Shown here one piece after another: positions 27,029 to 36,347 of a stretch of 64,000 bases of DNA. This stretch comes from an uncultured Caulobacterales bacterium (GTDB lineage: Bacteria > Pseudomonadota > Alphaproteobacteria > Caulobacterales > Maricaulaceae). Below the pieces are notes generated by a model. The model searched no databases. It had not been told where the DNA came from and saw only the letters and a list, made by a program, of their open reading frames with translations. The first letter of the stretch is position 1. The number at the start of each line of letters is the position of its first letter. The translations under genes and the position numbers were made by a program. The DNA lies in contig CALFUN010000008.1 in assembly GCA_937929915.1 (NCBI GenBank), forward strand, positions 62,001 to 126,000, written 5' to 3'.

Positions 27029-28063
27029 TTAAGCGATTGACCATGCCAATGTCTCGCCTGCATGAAACGGAATTATATCCGCGCCTGATAAATTAAGCCT
27101 ATCAGGCACATTTTGGGCTTTGCGTTCCAAGGTAATTGTCGCCTCATTGATAGGCAGGCCGTAAAATTGCGGGCCAAATAGGGAGGCAAAACCTTCAAAC
27201 CTATCCATCGCATTTTCTTCGTCAAAGACTTTGGCATAGGCTTCAATGGCATGCGGGGCGTTGAAAATACCCGCGCAGCCACACGCGCTTTCTTTGGCGG
27301 CAACAGTGTGAGGGGCCGTATCTGTACCAAGGAAAAAGCGCGAAGATCCAGATGTGGCGGCTTTTCGCAGTGCAAGGCGATGTGTTTCGCGCTTGGCAAT
27401 CGGTAAGCAGTATTTATGCGGGCGAATACCGCCTTGGAATATGGCATTACGATTAAATTCCAAATGATGCGGCGTTATTGTTGCGCCAATATTGGCATCT
27501 GCTTCGCGTACGAAATCAACGGCTTCGGATGTTGTGATATGCTCAAAAACGACTTTCAGCTCTGGCATATCGCGCAAAAGCGGGGTCATGATTGTCTCAA
27601 TGAAAACGGCTTCGCGGTCAAAAATATCTATCTGGCTATCCGTAACTTCGCCGTGGACAAGTAGTGGCATGCCAGCTTTTTGCATCGCCTCTAAAACGGG
27701 ATAGATATTTTTAATATTGGTCACGCCATGGGCTGAATTTGTTGTCGCATTGGCAGGATATAATTTGCAGGCCGTAAATACGCCCTCGCTATGCCCGCCA
27801 ATGACTTCATCAGGGGCAATATCATCAGTAAGATAACACGTGATAAGCGGAGTAAAATCAAACGCAGGATCAAGAGCTGCGATGATACGCGCGCGGTAAT
27901 CGCGGCCCGCAGTAATTGTCGTGACAGGCGGGGTGAGGTTAGGCATGACTATGGCGCGTCCAAATTGACGCGCTGTATAATTGACAACATCTTTGAGCAT
28001 CACCCCGTCGCGCAGGTGAACATGCCAATCATCAGGACGCGTTATTGTGAGGCGGTCTGTCAT
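27029..28063 (-). CDS. pyrC: dihydroorotase
   Basis: A 344-residue amidohydrolase of pyrimidine synthesis, making dihydroorotate. [16 protein letters not shown] contains the HxH metal motif, MPNLTPPV and [13 protein letters not shown] hold the carboxylated-lysine region, and [20 protein letters not shown] and FLGTDTAPH complete the metal site. The length fits type II (E. coli PyrC-like) enzymes. It stands alone on the minus strand after the ileS gene, which is convergent with it. Confidence 0.95.
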   Translation of the reverse strand: MTDRLTITRPDDWHVHLRDGVMLKDVVNYTARQFGRAIVMPNLTPPVTTITAGRDYRARIIAALDPAFDFTPLITCYLTDDIAPDEVIGGHSEGVFTACKLYPANATTNSAHGVTNIKNIYPVLEAMQKAGMPLLVHGEVTDSQIDIFDREAVFIETIMTPLLRDMPELKVVFEHITTSEAVDFVREADANIGATITPHHLEFNRNAIFQGGIRPHKYCLPIAKRETHRLALRKAATSGSSRFFLGTDTAPHTVAAKESACGCAGIFNAPHAIEAYAKVFDEENAMDRFEGFASLFGPQFYGLPINEATITLERKAQNVPDRLNLSGADIIPFHAGETLAWSIA

Positions 28064-28152
28064 AATCTATCTCTTATTTTATCAGATGCGGCCTAACGTG
28101 CAGGCCCAGAATATGCAAGATGTGCTTACCTTTTCCGCATGATTTTATCAGC

Positions 28153-28557
28153 TTATTTTGTGCGGGTTAAGGTGAGCAAAACATTGTCATCTTCGCCGTA
28201 AATTTTTATCTCTGAAGGTGTGCCTTTAAATCGGCGCGCGGATTGGAGCGCCGCAAGCAGCTTCGTTTCTTCGGCCATATACGGGCCTGCTTTGCGCGTA
28301 GATGCTATCGCGCCAATGGTTAGCCTATCGGCATGCTGCGTGTAATGTCCAAAGAATTGATTACACCCACCAAAGCCTGAAATTTCTCCAGATTTAAAAC
28401 TTAATTTTTGTCTAATGTTAGATTTATTTTTAGCGGTAATCACCCAATTTGTACCTGACAAATCACCCATATCGCGATTTTTATATATGTTGGAAATGGC
28501 TTTGACTGCGCCTGTTAGGATAGCGGTGCGGATGATAAATGGCAGGGCTTGTAGCAT
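28153..28557 (-). CDS. META-domain (HslJ-like) protein
   Basis: A 134-residue protein with a short N-terminal hydrophobic stretch and a META domain: LSGTNWVITAKNK, GEISGFGGCNQFFGHY, then ADRLTIGAIASTRKAGPYM, where relatives usually read TRMAC. META proteins such as HslJ are small envelope or secreted proteins, some tied to stress resistance. Activity is unknown. It starts two bases after the TIGR02301 gene ends, so they are likely co-transcribed. Confidence 0.78.
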   Translation of the reverse strand: MLQALPFIIRTAILTGAVKAISNIYKNRDMGDLSGTNWVITAKNKSNIRQKLSFKSGEISGFGGCNQFFGHYTQHADRLTIGAIASTRKAGPYMAEETKLLAALQSARRFKGTPSEIKIYGEDDNVLLTLTRTK

Positions 28558-28559
28558 AA

Positions 28560-29045
28560 TTAACGCTGCCGAAATGGATCGCCGAGCATAGCGGCAAGGT
28601 TACGGCTATTTTCAGCCAGTGCAGCGACATCGACACCGACACTGGCAGAGCATTGGCTATGACGATCTTGTTCTTGGTAATATCCTGCATTAAAGGCGCG
28701 GATAAATTGGCTGCGGCGCGCAGAATCGTTTGCGGCCTCGACGTCCATCATGTCACTGGCGTAATTGCGCCATTTTTGATCATTCGTTCCAAAGCATAAG
28801 GTGCGTAAATAGTGAATTTGCCCAAGATTTTTGGAAAGCGCTTCGGCGATATTTGTCATATTTTGCATATCGGCTTCTATACGCAGTTCCGCCGCTTCGC
28901 GGGCCTTGAGGGCTTCTTCGCGGAGCTGTTTTTCGGTTTTAGCAGGCGTGTCTTGCGCGTCTTGGGCATAACTTATTTGCATAGGCATGGCTGTGCTTAT
29001 GACCCATAGGGCGAGCAATGAAGATATGACAAGACGCAGTTTCAC
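28560..29045 (-). CDS. TIGR02301-family exported protein
   Basis: A 161-residue protein with a signal peptide (MKLRLVISSLLALWVISTAM to about SYA), a charged coiled-coil-like stretch (residues 35-60, KTEKQLREEALKAREAAELR) and the core LGQIHYLRTLCFGTNDQKWR and RRSQFIRAFNAGYYQEQDRH. This fits TIGR02301, a small alphaproteobacterial family of unknown function. In many relatives it neighbours a NUDIX hydrolase, as here 9 bases upstream. Probably periplasmic. Confidence 0.82.
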   Translation of the reverse strand: MKLRLVISSLLALWVISTAMPMQISYAQDAQDTPAKTEKQLREEALKAREAAELRIEADMQNMTNIAEALSKNLGQIHYLRTLCFGTNDQKWRNYASDMMDVEAANDSARRSQFIRAFNAGYYQEQDRHSQCSASVGVDVAALAENSRNLAAMLGDPFRQR

Positions 29046-29054
29046 AGTCTTAAT

Positions 29055-29492
29055 TTAATCAATTTTATCCGTTTGAACAGATAATCTTTCGTAAGCTGTA
29101 AAAATAACCTCTTCGGTTTTTGGCCACATATTGAGGGAGGAAATCTCTGATATAGGAACAAATTTGGCCTGCGCGGCATCATCACCCGCACGCGGCTCGC
29201 CGCTTTCCCAAATAGCGGCATAATCATGTAGGCGGTAGTTAAACCCTTCAAATAATGCGGGAATAGTTGCAACTTTTGGACCAAGCTTTGCCCGTATGCC
29301 TGTTTCTTCAAATAGCTCGCGCAGGGCTGCGCTTTGCTCGCTCTCGCCAGCTTCTATGCGTCCGCCCGGAATTGACCATTCGCCTTTACGCGGCGGCTTG
29401 CCGCGCTGAATGATAAGCACGTCATTGCCGCGGATACATATAACACCGACACAATCTGTCGGGCGATTTGTTTTTGACGTTTCATTGCTCAT
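29055..29492 (-). CDS. NUDIX hydrolase
   Basis: A 145-residue NUDIX protein with a complete box, GRIEAGESEQSAALRELFEE followed by TGI, matching GX5EX7REUXEEXGU. The N-terminal VGVICIRGNDVLIIQRGKPP strand suggests an ADP-ribose or sugar-nucleotide pyrophosphatase subgroup. The substrate is not predictable from this. It is divergent from the SRAP gene (start about 22 bases away) and upstream of the TIGR02301/META genes on the same strand. Confidence 0.9.
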   Translation of the reverse strand: MSNETSKTNRPTDCVGVICIRGNDVLIIQRGKPPRKGEWSIPGGRIEAGESEQSAALRELFEETGIRAKLGPKVATIPALFEGFNYRLHDYAAIWESGEPRAGDDAAQAKFVPISEISSLNMWPKTEEVIFTAYERLSVQTDKID

Positions 29493-29514
29493 ATAGACTG
29501 TCTATAGCGGTTTT

Positions 29515-30207
29515 ATGTGTGGACGCTATAGCTTGGCCAAGACTTTGATGGAGATTATTGCCGCGTTTGACGCGCAGCCTAGCGATGTTGGCCGTTCTGA
29601 TAAACCTTTATGGGATTGGCAACCCAATTATAATATTGCGCCCGCCAGTGTTGTACCTGTTTTGGCTTTTGACGGGCATAAACAGCGCAAGATTGTTCCG
29701 ATGCGCTGGGGGCTGCATCCGCATTGGAAAAAAGACCCGCCCGAAGGCCGCCCGCTTTTTAACGCGCGCAGTGAAACCGCCGCAGAAAAAGCCAGTTTCC
29801 GCACACCTTATAAACGCCGCCGCGCGCTCATTCCAGCGACAGGCTGGTATGAATGGGAAGGTATAGAAAAGCCCAAAACCCCTTATTATATTCACGAAGA
29901 TCACAGTGATTTATTCGCTTTTGCGGGCCTATGGGATAAATGGCGCGTGGATGAGGGCATAGAGCTACTGAGCTGTACGATTTTAACAACGCCTGCAACA
30001 GACGGGTTAAAGCATTTACATCACCGCATGCCAGTACGCCTGCCAAAAGATCAATGGGATAGGTGGTTAGATTGGGAGATCGATCCTGATTTTACACTGT
30101 CGCAAAAACTCGGCGCAGGTGATTTAGAGTTTTACGAGGTGGGCCGCGCAGTTAGCTCTGGCCGCGCAAGCGGCGCAGAGTTGATTATACCGTCTATGTT
30201 TCAATAG
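29515..30207 (+). CDS. SRAP-family (HMCES/YedK) abasic-site protein
   Basis: A 230-residue protein beginning MCGRYSLAKT, with the catalytic Cys2 that cross-links to abasic sites in single-stranded DNA. Other SRAP residues are present: NARSETAAEKASFR, RRALIPATGWYEWEG (catalytic Glu region), TILTTPATDG and the active-site His in HHRMPVRLP. It protects stalled replication forks at abasic lesions. Its 3' end overlaps the convergent YihY gene by 14 bases. Confidence 0.94.
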   Translation: MCGRYSLAKTLMEIIAAFDAQPSDVGRSDKPLWDWQPNYNIAPASVVPVLAFDGHKQRKIVPMRWGLHPHWKKDPPEGRPLFNARSETAAEKASFRTPYKRRRALIPATGWYEWEGIEKPKTPYYIHEDHSDLFAFAGLWDKWRVDEGIELLSCTILTTPATDGLKHLHHRMPVRLPKDQWDRWLDWEIDPDFTLSQKLGAGDLEFYEVGRAVSSGRASGAELIIPSMFQ

Positions 30208-31159
30208 GTGTTGTGTCTGCGACATAATCCGCCATTGCTGCGCCGCGTTGCCCGATGGGGCGGTCAGGCCCGCGTGTTGTGTCATGGCTCGTATGGCGCT
30301 CCATTTCGCCGTTAATTTCGGCCCCGACAATAATCACTAGATTTGTCAGCCATAACCAAACAAGTAGCACAATCACCGCGCCAAGACTGCCGTAAGTTTT
30401 ATTATAGGTGCCAAAGGCTGCGACAAATTTCGAAAACCCAGCGGAAATTATCAGCCAAGAAAGTGTTGCAAATATAACCCCCGGTATCACCCAGCGTAAT
30501 TTGGCAGGTCTGCGGGTTGGGCCATATCGATATAAGAATGTACAAGAAAAGCTAAAGGCAAATATCAATAAACTCCACGGTAAGATTTTGGTGAGCTTGG
30601 CTATAATGCCGTCTAATTTTAAAACCATTAGTACAGAAGGTACGCCAATAATCACTGTTAAAGAGATCAGCGTCATTAAAATTGTGCCTATCGTAAAAGC
30701 AGCTGCGAGAGCAGAGTTCTTTAAAAAATGCCGATTATTCGTTTCTCCATAAGCAATGTTCAATCCGCGTATCATTGCGCGAATGCCAGCGCCTGCGGCC
30801 CAAAGCGCTGCAAAAATACCCAGTGCAATCTTAAAGCCTATCGCTGTGTTCGATGCGCTTGTAACAGCTTGAACTTGGTCGTTAATTAAGACCCAGACAT
30901 CTTCGGGTAAGATGTCCGAAACTGCGTAGAGCTGTTCTTGCGCGATGGCGGGATCTGCGAAAAATCCGTAAATAGATAGGCCCGCTGTTATCATTGGAAA
31001 TATCGCAAGCATGGAGAAAAAAGCCACGCCCGCCGCAACAATGGAAACATTGTCTTGCTCGATTTCGGCATAACTTAGCCGCGTAATAATCCACCAGTCT
31101 TTCAGGGAAAACCCAAGCGGGCTTGTCGCGCAGCAACCATGTGTTTCATCCGAGTTCAA
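30194..31159 (-). CDS. YihY/BrkB-family inner-membrane protein
   Basis: A membrane protein with about six hydrophobic segments and the YihY core: SYAEIEQDNVSIVAAGVAFF, GLNIAYGETNNRHFL, FLYRYGPTRRPAKLRW and AFGTYNKTYGSLGAVIVLLV. Its frame extends back to an ATG at 31243 inside the yaaA gene. A TTG at 31159 gives MNSDETHGCCATSPLGFSLK, about 23 residues before the domain and just 20 bases after yaaA, which fits better. BrkB/YihY function is unclear; these are not the RNase BN once claimed. Converges with the SRAP gene. Confidence 0.85.
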   Translation of the reverse strand: MNSDETHGCCATSPLGFSLKDWWIITRLSYAEIEQDNVSIVAAGVAFFSMLAIFPMITAGLSIYGFFADPAIAQEQLYAVSDILPEDVWVLINDQVQAVTSASNTAIGFKIALGIFAALWAAGAGIRAMIRGLNIAYGETNNRHFLKNSALAAAFTIGTILMTLISLTVIIGVPSVLMVLKLDGIIAKLTKILPWSLLIFAFSFSCTFLYRYGPTRRPAKLRWVIPGVIFATLSWLIISAGFSKFVAAFGTYNKTYGSLGAVIVLLVWLWLTNLVIIVGAEINGEMERHTSHDTTRGPDRPIGQRGAAMADYVADTTPIET

Positions 31160-31178
31160 AGCAAAATCTTTATTAGCT

Positions 31179-31961
31179 CTATTTTTTGGGCGGCTGTGGC
31201 CGCGTGAAAACAAGCTCGGTATCACTGGAAACAGATGCGTCAAAGCTATAACCGTCCAGATTAAAGGCTTTCAAATCACGCGCATCTTCTATGCGGTTTT
31301 GCATAATCCAGCGCGCCATAAGGCCTCTGCCATATTTGGCGTAATACATCAGCGCGCGAGCTTGGCCATCTTTGATGTTGAGAAATTTGGCTGAAATGAC
31401 GTTGGATTGTAGGCTATTTTTATCGACAGCTTTGAAATATTCATTTGATGCCAGATTGACGATAGTTTGGTCGGCATGCGCTGCAAGCGTTGCGTTGAGC
31501 GTATCGGCGATTCGCGTACCCCAGAAATCATATAGTGATTTTCCGCGTGAATTGGCGAGCTTAGTGCCCATTTCTAAGCGGTAAGGCTGTATTGAATCCA
31601 GCGGGCGCAGAACGCCGTACAGGCCTGACAAAATCCGAAGATGATCTTGGGCATAAGCCAAATCAGCCTCTGACAGGCTTTTGGCTTCAAGTCCCCAATA
31701 GACATCCCCGTCAAAGGCTAGCCCTGCGGGCTTGGCGCTATTACTTTGGTTGTTAAGGTTAAAGGCTTGAAATCGCTGTGCGTTTAATTCTGCGAGTTTG
31801 TCCGAAATATGCATTAGGCGTTTTAAGTCATCTGCGCTTTGCGTTTTGGCGAGCTTGGCGAGTTCGCGCGTGTCTTTGTCCAAAACAGGCTGCGTGATGT
31901 CTAGCGATATGGCTGCTGGCTCCATATTTAATTTTTTAGCAGGGGAGAGTAATGTCAACAT
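31179..31961 (-). CDS. yaaA: YaaA peroxide-stress protein (DUF328)
   Basis: A 260-residue protein starting MLTLLSPAKKLNMEP, with the conserved LSPAKK motif, FDGDVYWGLEAKSLS, HLRILSGLYGVLRPLD and IQPYRLEMGTKL in order. In E. coli YaaA limits intracellular free iron under hydrogen peroxide stress and binds DNA. It is followed by the YihY gene and stands 155 bases from the FAD oxidase stop. That gap holds the tandem repeat at 32104-32136. Confidence 0.94.
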   Translation of the reverse strand: MLTLLSPAKKLNMEPAAISLDITQPVLDKDTRELAKLAKTQSADDLKRLMHISDKLAELNAQRFQAFNLNNQSNSAKPAGLAFDGDVYWGLEAKSLSEADLAYAQDHLRILSGLYGVLRPLDSIQPYRLEMGTKLANSRGKSLYDFWGTRIADTLNATLAAHADQTIVNLASNEYFKAVDKNSLQSNVISAKFLNIKDGQARALMYYAKYGRGLMARWIMQNRIEDARDLKAFNLDGYSFDASVSSDTELVFTRPQPPKK

Positions 31962-32103
31962 AGGAAACTCCTGTCCTCATAACATCGGCGCAAGATATTC
32001 GCGCCCGTATGCGTGGGTATATGTTGGTGATGATATAATTTACGGCTTTGGAATTTTCAAGCCGCTTATGCCGATGAGTGTGATTGTTGTGAGCTATAAT
32101 TTA

Positions 32104-32136
32104 AATCATAACTCAATCATAACTCAATCATAACTC
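32104..32136. repeat. three tandem 11-base repeats across a stop codon
   Basis: The unit AATCATAACTC occurs three times in perfect tandem (32104-32114, 32115-32125, 32126-32136). The last copy and part of the second lie inside the 3' end of the FAD oxidase gene and span its stop. Confidence 0.85.
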
Positions 32137-33532
32137 TGGGGTTCATAATATTATCCGGGTCGAGCGCGTGTTTAAGTGCCTTCATGAGCGCAATTTTCAC
32201 AGGATCAGCGCGGCGGGCAAGATCATCTTTTTTCATAATACCAATGCCGTGTTCCGCTGAAATAGACCCGTTAAGGCTGTCAACAATATCAAAAATGGGT
32301 TGAGATAATGCGTCCCAATTTTGTAAAAATGTCTCGCGGTCCGCCCCTTCGGGTTGAGCGATATTATAGTGGATATTGCCATCGCCAAAATGTCCAAACC
32401 CAACGGGGCGGCAATTTGTAATAATGTCTTGCACGGCTTTATTTGCGCGTTTGAAAAATTCAGGGATTTTGTCAATCGGGACTGTGATGTCATGTTTAAC
32501 CGAACCGCCAAGGAATTTCTGCCCCGCCGACATATTCTCGCGAATGGCGAGTAAGTCTTGGGCTTGGCTGTCTGATTGTGCGATAACGGCATCGCGTATC
32601 ACGCCTGTATTCAAATGCGGCGCTAGAAGAGACTCGGCCAAAGCTTGACCCTTGGCATGGCTATCAACATCCCAATCGACCAGTAAATACCAAGGATGCG
32701 CCTTGGTAAAAGCGTCACGAATAGATGCAATATTATCGACAACCGCGCGGTAACCAATGGCTGGCATCACTTCGAACATGGATAAGCGCCCGCCCGCGCG
32801 CAAGGGTTCAAGCAAATTGACCGCCGCCTCTGCGCTCTCTATCGCAATAAGGGCGCGCTGCGTGTGATTGGGTTTTGGAAAGAGTTTGAGACTCGCGGCT
32901 GTTATAATACCAAGCGTGCCTTCTGCGCCAAGCAGTAAACGGTTTAAATCATATCCTGTATTGTCTTTGCGAAGATTGGTTAATCCGTTAAATACATCTC
33001 CATTGGCCAATACGGCTTCAATTCCGAAAACCAGTTCTTTGGTTGTACCATATTTGAGGACATGATTTCCGCCTGCATTGGTGGATAAAATCCCGCCAAC
33101 TGTACAACTGCCTTGCGATGAAATCAGCATAGGAAAAATCTTATTATGCGGTGTTACAGCGTCATGTACCGTTTGTACCGTTGCGCCAGCTTCGATGATA
33201 ATAGAATTTGCGATAGGGTTTATGTCCCGAATCTGGCGCATTTTTTTCAGAGACATTAAAATTTCGCCTTGCGGAGTATTGCCGCCAACAAGTCCTGTAT
33301 TCCCGCCTTGCGGCATAATTTTTAACCCATATTGCGCGCATATTTTAACGGCCGTTACAACCTCTGCTGTTGTGCGGGGGGTCAGCATAATTGGGGTTTT
33401 GCCGAAATATTTATCTCGCCATTCGCTTAGATGCGGAGCGATAATATCTGTATCTTGCGTCCAAGCTTGCGCGGGCAGAGCGGCTTTGAGCGCGTCTATA
33501 CCATCCGTTTCATGAGGCTGGCGCGCGGCCAT
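32117..33532 (-). CDS. FAD-linked oxidase, D-2-hydroxyglutarate/glycolate/D-lactate dehydrogenase family
   Basis: A 471-residue PCMH-type flavoprotein. It has PQGGNTGLVGGNTPQGEILM, IIIEAGATVQTVHD, GSCTVGGILSTNAGG, LLGAEGTLGIITAASLKLF, then a C-terminal HFGDGNIHYNIAQP and SAEHGIGIMKKDDL. This places it with GlcD and D2HGDH-type dehydrogenases; which 2-hydroxyacid it oxidises cannot be told. The ATG at 33532 shares a base with the tsaC stop (TAATG), so the pair is translationally coupled. A TTG at 33544 is a less likely start. The 3' end carries a tandem repeat. Confidence 0.88.
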   Translation of the reverse strand: MAARQPHETDGIDALKAALPAQAWTQDTDIIAPHLSEWRDKYFGKTPIMLTPRTTAEVVTAVKICAQYGLKIMPQGGNTGLVGGNTPQGEILMSLKKMRQIRDINPIANSIIIEAGATVQTVHDAVTPHNKIFPMLISSQGSCTVGGILSTNAGGNHVLKYGTTKELVFGIEAVLANGDVFNGLTNLRKDNTGYDLNRLLLGAEGTLGIITAASLKLFPKPNHTQRALIAIESAEAAVNLLEPLRAGGRLSMFEVMPAIGYRAVVDNIASIRDAFTKAHPWYLLVDWDVDSHAKGQALAESLLAPHLNTGVIRDAVIAQSDSQAQDLLAIRENMSAGQKFLGGSVKHDITVPIDKIPEFFKRANKAVQDIITNCRPVGFGHFGDGNIHYNIAQPEGADRETFLQNWDALSQPIFDIVDSLNGSISAEHGIGIMKKDDLARRADPVKIALMKALKHALDPDNIMNPRVMIEL

Positions 33533-34170
33533 TAAAACTGCCAATCTATGTCAAAACTTGCAAAATCAGCGGCCGTCATGGCCCCGCGCCGCAAGAGTGT
33601 GGCTTTGCGCTCATTCAGGGCCAAGATAGTTGAAGGTGTGCCGCGGCAAGTGTTTTTGTCTTGAAATATGCCGTCAACCTGTGTGCCAAATATTGCATAG
33701 GCTGCGTCAAAAGATGTTGCATCTGCATCGCCAGAACGGTTTGCACTGGTCAGGGCGAGCGGCATTGTTTGGCACTGTGCGGGCCAGCTTGTCTGCGCGC
33801 AGCGCAAAGCAATGGTTGGTTGGCCGTCAGGATTTTGCCCGTAAATGCGCTTATCAAGCGCTAAGGGCATTTTTGCTGTCATGACAAGCGTTAATGGCCC
33901 GGGCCAGAAAGCTTGCGCCAAAGCCTGTGCTAGGGGCGACCATTGCACCAAATCTTTATAATGCTTTTCATGGGCGACACAAAGCGCGAGTGGTTTGTTA
34001 AAGTCACGGCCTTTCAGAGCGTAAATTTTGTCGATTGCGGCGGTATTTTTAGGCTGGGCGGCAAGGCCGTAAACGGTTTCCGTTGGCACAATGGCAACGC
34101 CGCCGCGCGCGAAAATGTCATCCAACGCCTTATAGTCTTGGATATGATTATGCGCGCGGTTTTGGGTCAT
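33532..34170 (-). CDS. tsaC: L-threonylcarbamoyladenylate synthase, TsaC/Sua5 family
   Basis: A 212-residue protein with the YrdC fold: GGVAIVPTETVYGLAAQPKN, YALKGRDFNKPLALCVAH, FWPGPLTLVM and PLALTSANRSGDADAT. It makes threonylcarbamoyl-AMP, the precursor for the t6A modification of ANN-decoding tRNAs. It lacks the extra Sua5 C-terminal domain, so it is the short TsaC type. It is coupled to the FAD oxidase gene by the TAATG overlap and follows the YceI gene by 20 bases. Confidence 0.93.
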   Translation of the reverse strand: MTQNRAHNHIQDYKALDDIFARGGVAIVPTETVYGLAAQPKNTAAIDKIYALKGRDFNKPLALCVAHEKHYKDLVQWSPLAQALAQAFWPGPLTLVMTAKMPLALDKRIYGQNPDGQPTIALRCAQTSWPAQCQTMPLALTSANRSGDADATSFDAAYAIFGTQVDGIFQDKNTCRGTPSTILALNERKATLLRRGAMTAADFASFDIDWQF

Positions 34171-34190
34171 GTTTTTAAAAGGGGATAAAG

Positions 34191-34820
34191 CTATGGGTTG
34201 GTTTCGTTAAATTCGGCTTCAATGCGTAATGTCACAATATCGCCTATACCGAAATTGGAAAGATAGCCCATATCAAATTCCGACCGTGTTAATTCGCTTG
34301 TCGCTGAAAAGCCGAGTGTTTTACCAGGGTTGCCAAAGGATTTACCTGCTCCGTTATAGGTAACATCAAGCGTTATGGGTTTTGTGACGCCTTTTAATGT
34401 GAGATTGCCCGTGACTTGGCCTGTATTCTCACCCGTTTTGACAGATTGCGTGGAGACAAACAAAATATCTTTGTGGCTGCCGCTATCAAAATATTTTCCG
34501 TCCGTTGAGAGTTCTTCGTCAAAGGCTGGCAATCCCGTACTCACGCTCGCAGGGTCAATGCGGATGTTCAGGCGGCTATTTTCCGGATTATCGGGCGTAA
34601 AGTCCAATGACCCGCTGATCGTTTCAAACCGAGCTGTATATTGTGATAATCCCGCATGAGAGAGCGACCAAGTAACGCTCGCATGGGTTGGGTCAAGCGT
34701 ATAGGCGCCTGCTGGCGCTGCCGTAACTTCCAGAACAGGTGCCGTTGCACAGCTCATCAGGGCTGTTGAAAAAAGGCTTGTTATGATAAGGATTTTTATT
34801 TCTGACTTCATATGTATCAT
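34191..34820 (-). CDS. YceI-family protein, predicted lipoprotein
   Basis: A 209-residue protein starting MIHMKSEIKILIITSLFSTA at 34820, with GAGG five bases before the ATG. A lipobox-like LMSC followed by ATAP gives a probable lipoprotein. YceI core strands are present: AYTLDPTHASVTWSLSHAGL, RFETISGSLDF, TGNLTLKGVTKPITLDVTYN and FNETNP end. YceI binds isoprenoid or fatty-acyl lipids in a beta-barrel and is common in alphaproteobacteria. It is divergent from lepB with a 64-base gap. Confidence 0.88.
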   Translation of the reverse strand: MIHMKSEIKILIITSLFSTALMSCATAPVLEVTAAPAGAYTLDPTHASVTWSLSHAGLSQYTARFETISGSLDFTPDNPENSRLNIRIDPASVSTGLPAFDEELSTDGKYFDSGSHKDILFVSTQSVKTGENTGQVTGNLTLKGVTKPITLDVTYNGAGKSFGNPGKTLGFSATSELTRSEFDMGYLSNFGIGDIVTLRIEAEFNETNP

Positions 34821-34884
34821 TATAACCTCGTAATAGCGCAAAGAAAGTGTTGAAACTGCTGCGCTCTTACGCCATTCCCGCATT

Positions 34885-35682
34885 ATGAGTGATACACAAC
34901 ATAGTGAGCCGCTTCAAGAAAGCGAAAAAAGTCAAAAGGGTGATGTTGCAGCGAAATCCTTGAAAGCGCGTATTGTTGAAGAAGCAAAGTTTTTTGCAGG
35001 TTTGGCTGCTATTATGCTGACCTTGCTCACATTTGTATGGGGGCATTTTAAAATACCATCAGAAAGCATGTTACCGACACTAGAAGTCGGGGATCATCTA
35101 TATGTGTCAAAATTTGCTTATGGCTATTCCAAACATTCTTTGCCGCTCGGCATGCATCATATTCCAGGCTTGCCAGAAGGTAAGATATTTTCTCGTATGC
35201 CAAAGCGCGGGGATGTGGTTGTGTTTCGAAACCCGAATGCAGGGATTATTATGATTAAGCGTGTCACGGGTCTGCCGGGCGATAGAATAAGGGTTCTACG
35301 CGGGCGTTTATATATTAATGATGTGATTGTGGAGCGTGAAAATATAGGTAATTATTTATACCGAGAGCATTTGGGCCGAAAAACTGGCGTAGATGTCTAT
35401 AAAGAACAATTACCGGGCGAGAAACACGCTCACGAAATTTATGAGCAAACTGATCTGGGTGCGCTTGATGATACGGATGTATTTACAGTGCCAGAAGGAC
35501 ATGTGTTTTTCATGGGAGATAATCGCGATAATTCAACAGATTCGCGCGATCCGCGCGGGCCAGGATTTGTGCCAGCCGACTATCTGATTGGCCGCGCTGA
35601 TTTGATGATGTTCTCGTTTAAACGTTGCAAAAAAGAAGACGGGCTACGTTGCCCGCCTTTTCGTGCGTTAAAACCCCTTTAA
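34885..35682 (+). CDS. lepB: signal peptidase I
   Basis: A 265-residue S26 peptidase. A cytoplasmic tail and one membrane segment (FFAGLAAIMLTLLTFVWGHF) come first. The catalytic serine follows in IPSESMLPTLEVGDHLYVSK, and the lysine in IMIKRVTGLPGDRI. The C-terminal FFMGDNRDNSTDSRDPRGPG box is conserved. It removes Sec and Tat signal peptides at the periplasmic face. It is divergent from the YceI gene and heads the plus-strand block of isoprenoid genes. Confidence 0.95.
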   Translation: MSDTQHSEPLQESEKSQKGDVAAKSLKARIVEEAKFFAGLAAIMLTLLTFVWGHFKIPSESMLPTLEVGDHLYVSKFAYGYSKHSLPLGMHHIPGLPEGKIFSRMPKRGDVVVFRNPNAGIIMIKRVTGLPGDRIRVLRGRLYINDVIVERENIGNYLYREHLGRKTGVDVYKEQLPGEKHAHEIYEQTDLGALDDTDVFTVPEGHVFFMGDNRDNSTDSRDPRGPGFVPADYLIGRADLMMFSFKRCKKEDGLRCPPFRALKPL

Positions 35683-35753
35683 TGGCTCTGTTAATTGGCC
35701 TTTGCGTATGAATATGCTCGACTCATTGACGTGATTTCACATAAATAGATTCA

Positions 35754-36347
35754 ATGTCTCATGATACGATCATCATAGCGCGGCATGGAAAGCCCGCCCT
35801 CTCGCGTAAGGTCAGATTGACATGGCGTGAATATCGCCAATGGTGGAAATTATATGATGCTGGCGGAATTATCCCTGACCAAAAAGTCCCGGTAAAACTT
35901 AAAAAATTGGTAGAAGGGGCCGATGTTCTCATTTCTAGCCCGCTTTTACGCGCGCGTGAATCGTTAGAGCTTGCCACAGGCAGAAAAGCAGATCTTATTT
36001 TAGAGGATTTGATTGAAGCGGCTTTACCTTCGCCAAATTTTGGGCCGTTAACTTTGCGCCCGAAAAGCTGGGGAACATGGTCACGAATTGTTTGGTATGT
36101 TGGCTGGTCTGACGGGATGGAATCGCATAAAGACGCGCGTATTCGCGCTAATAAAATGGCGCAAAGACTATCCGAAGAAGCGGCAGGCGGCAAAATCGTT
36201 TATGTATCGGCGCATGGATGGTTCAACCGCATGGTCAAAGGCTCTTTGCTAAAACAAGGCTGGAAATGTGTGAGTCAAAATGGTGATTTGCATTGGAGCC
36301 ACAGACGTTTTACTCGGCCTACAAATTTAGGGAATGAAACCAAATGA
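35754..36347 (+). CDS. histidine phosphatase family protein
   Basis: A 197-residue protein with the phosphoglycerate-mutase-like signature ARHGKPALSRKV near the N-terminus and a late catalytic His in VYVSAHGWFNRMV. The middle LISSPLLRARESLELATGRK and GWSDGMESHKDAR parts fit the histidine phosphatase fold, but the protein is not a recognisable CobC or GpmA. The substrate is unknown. Its stop overlaps the xseB start as ATGA (36344-36347), so it is translationally coupled to that gene. Confidence 0.82.
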   Translation: MSHDTIIIARHGKPALSRKVRLTWREYRQWWKLYDAGGIIPDQKVPVKLKKLVEGADVLISSPLLRARESLELATGRKADLILEDLIEAALPSPNFGPLTLRPKSWGTWSRIVWYVGWSDGMESHKDARIRANKMAQRLSEEAAGGKIVYVSAHGWFNRMVKGSLLKQGWKCVSQNGDLHWSHRRFTRPTNLGNETK

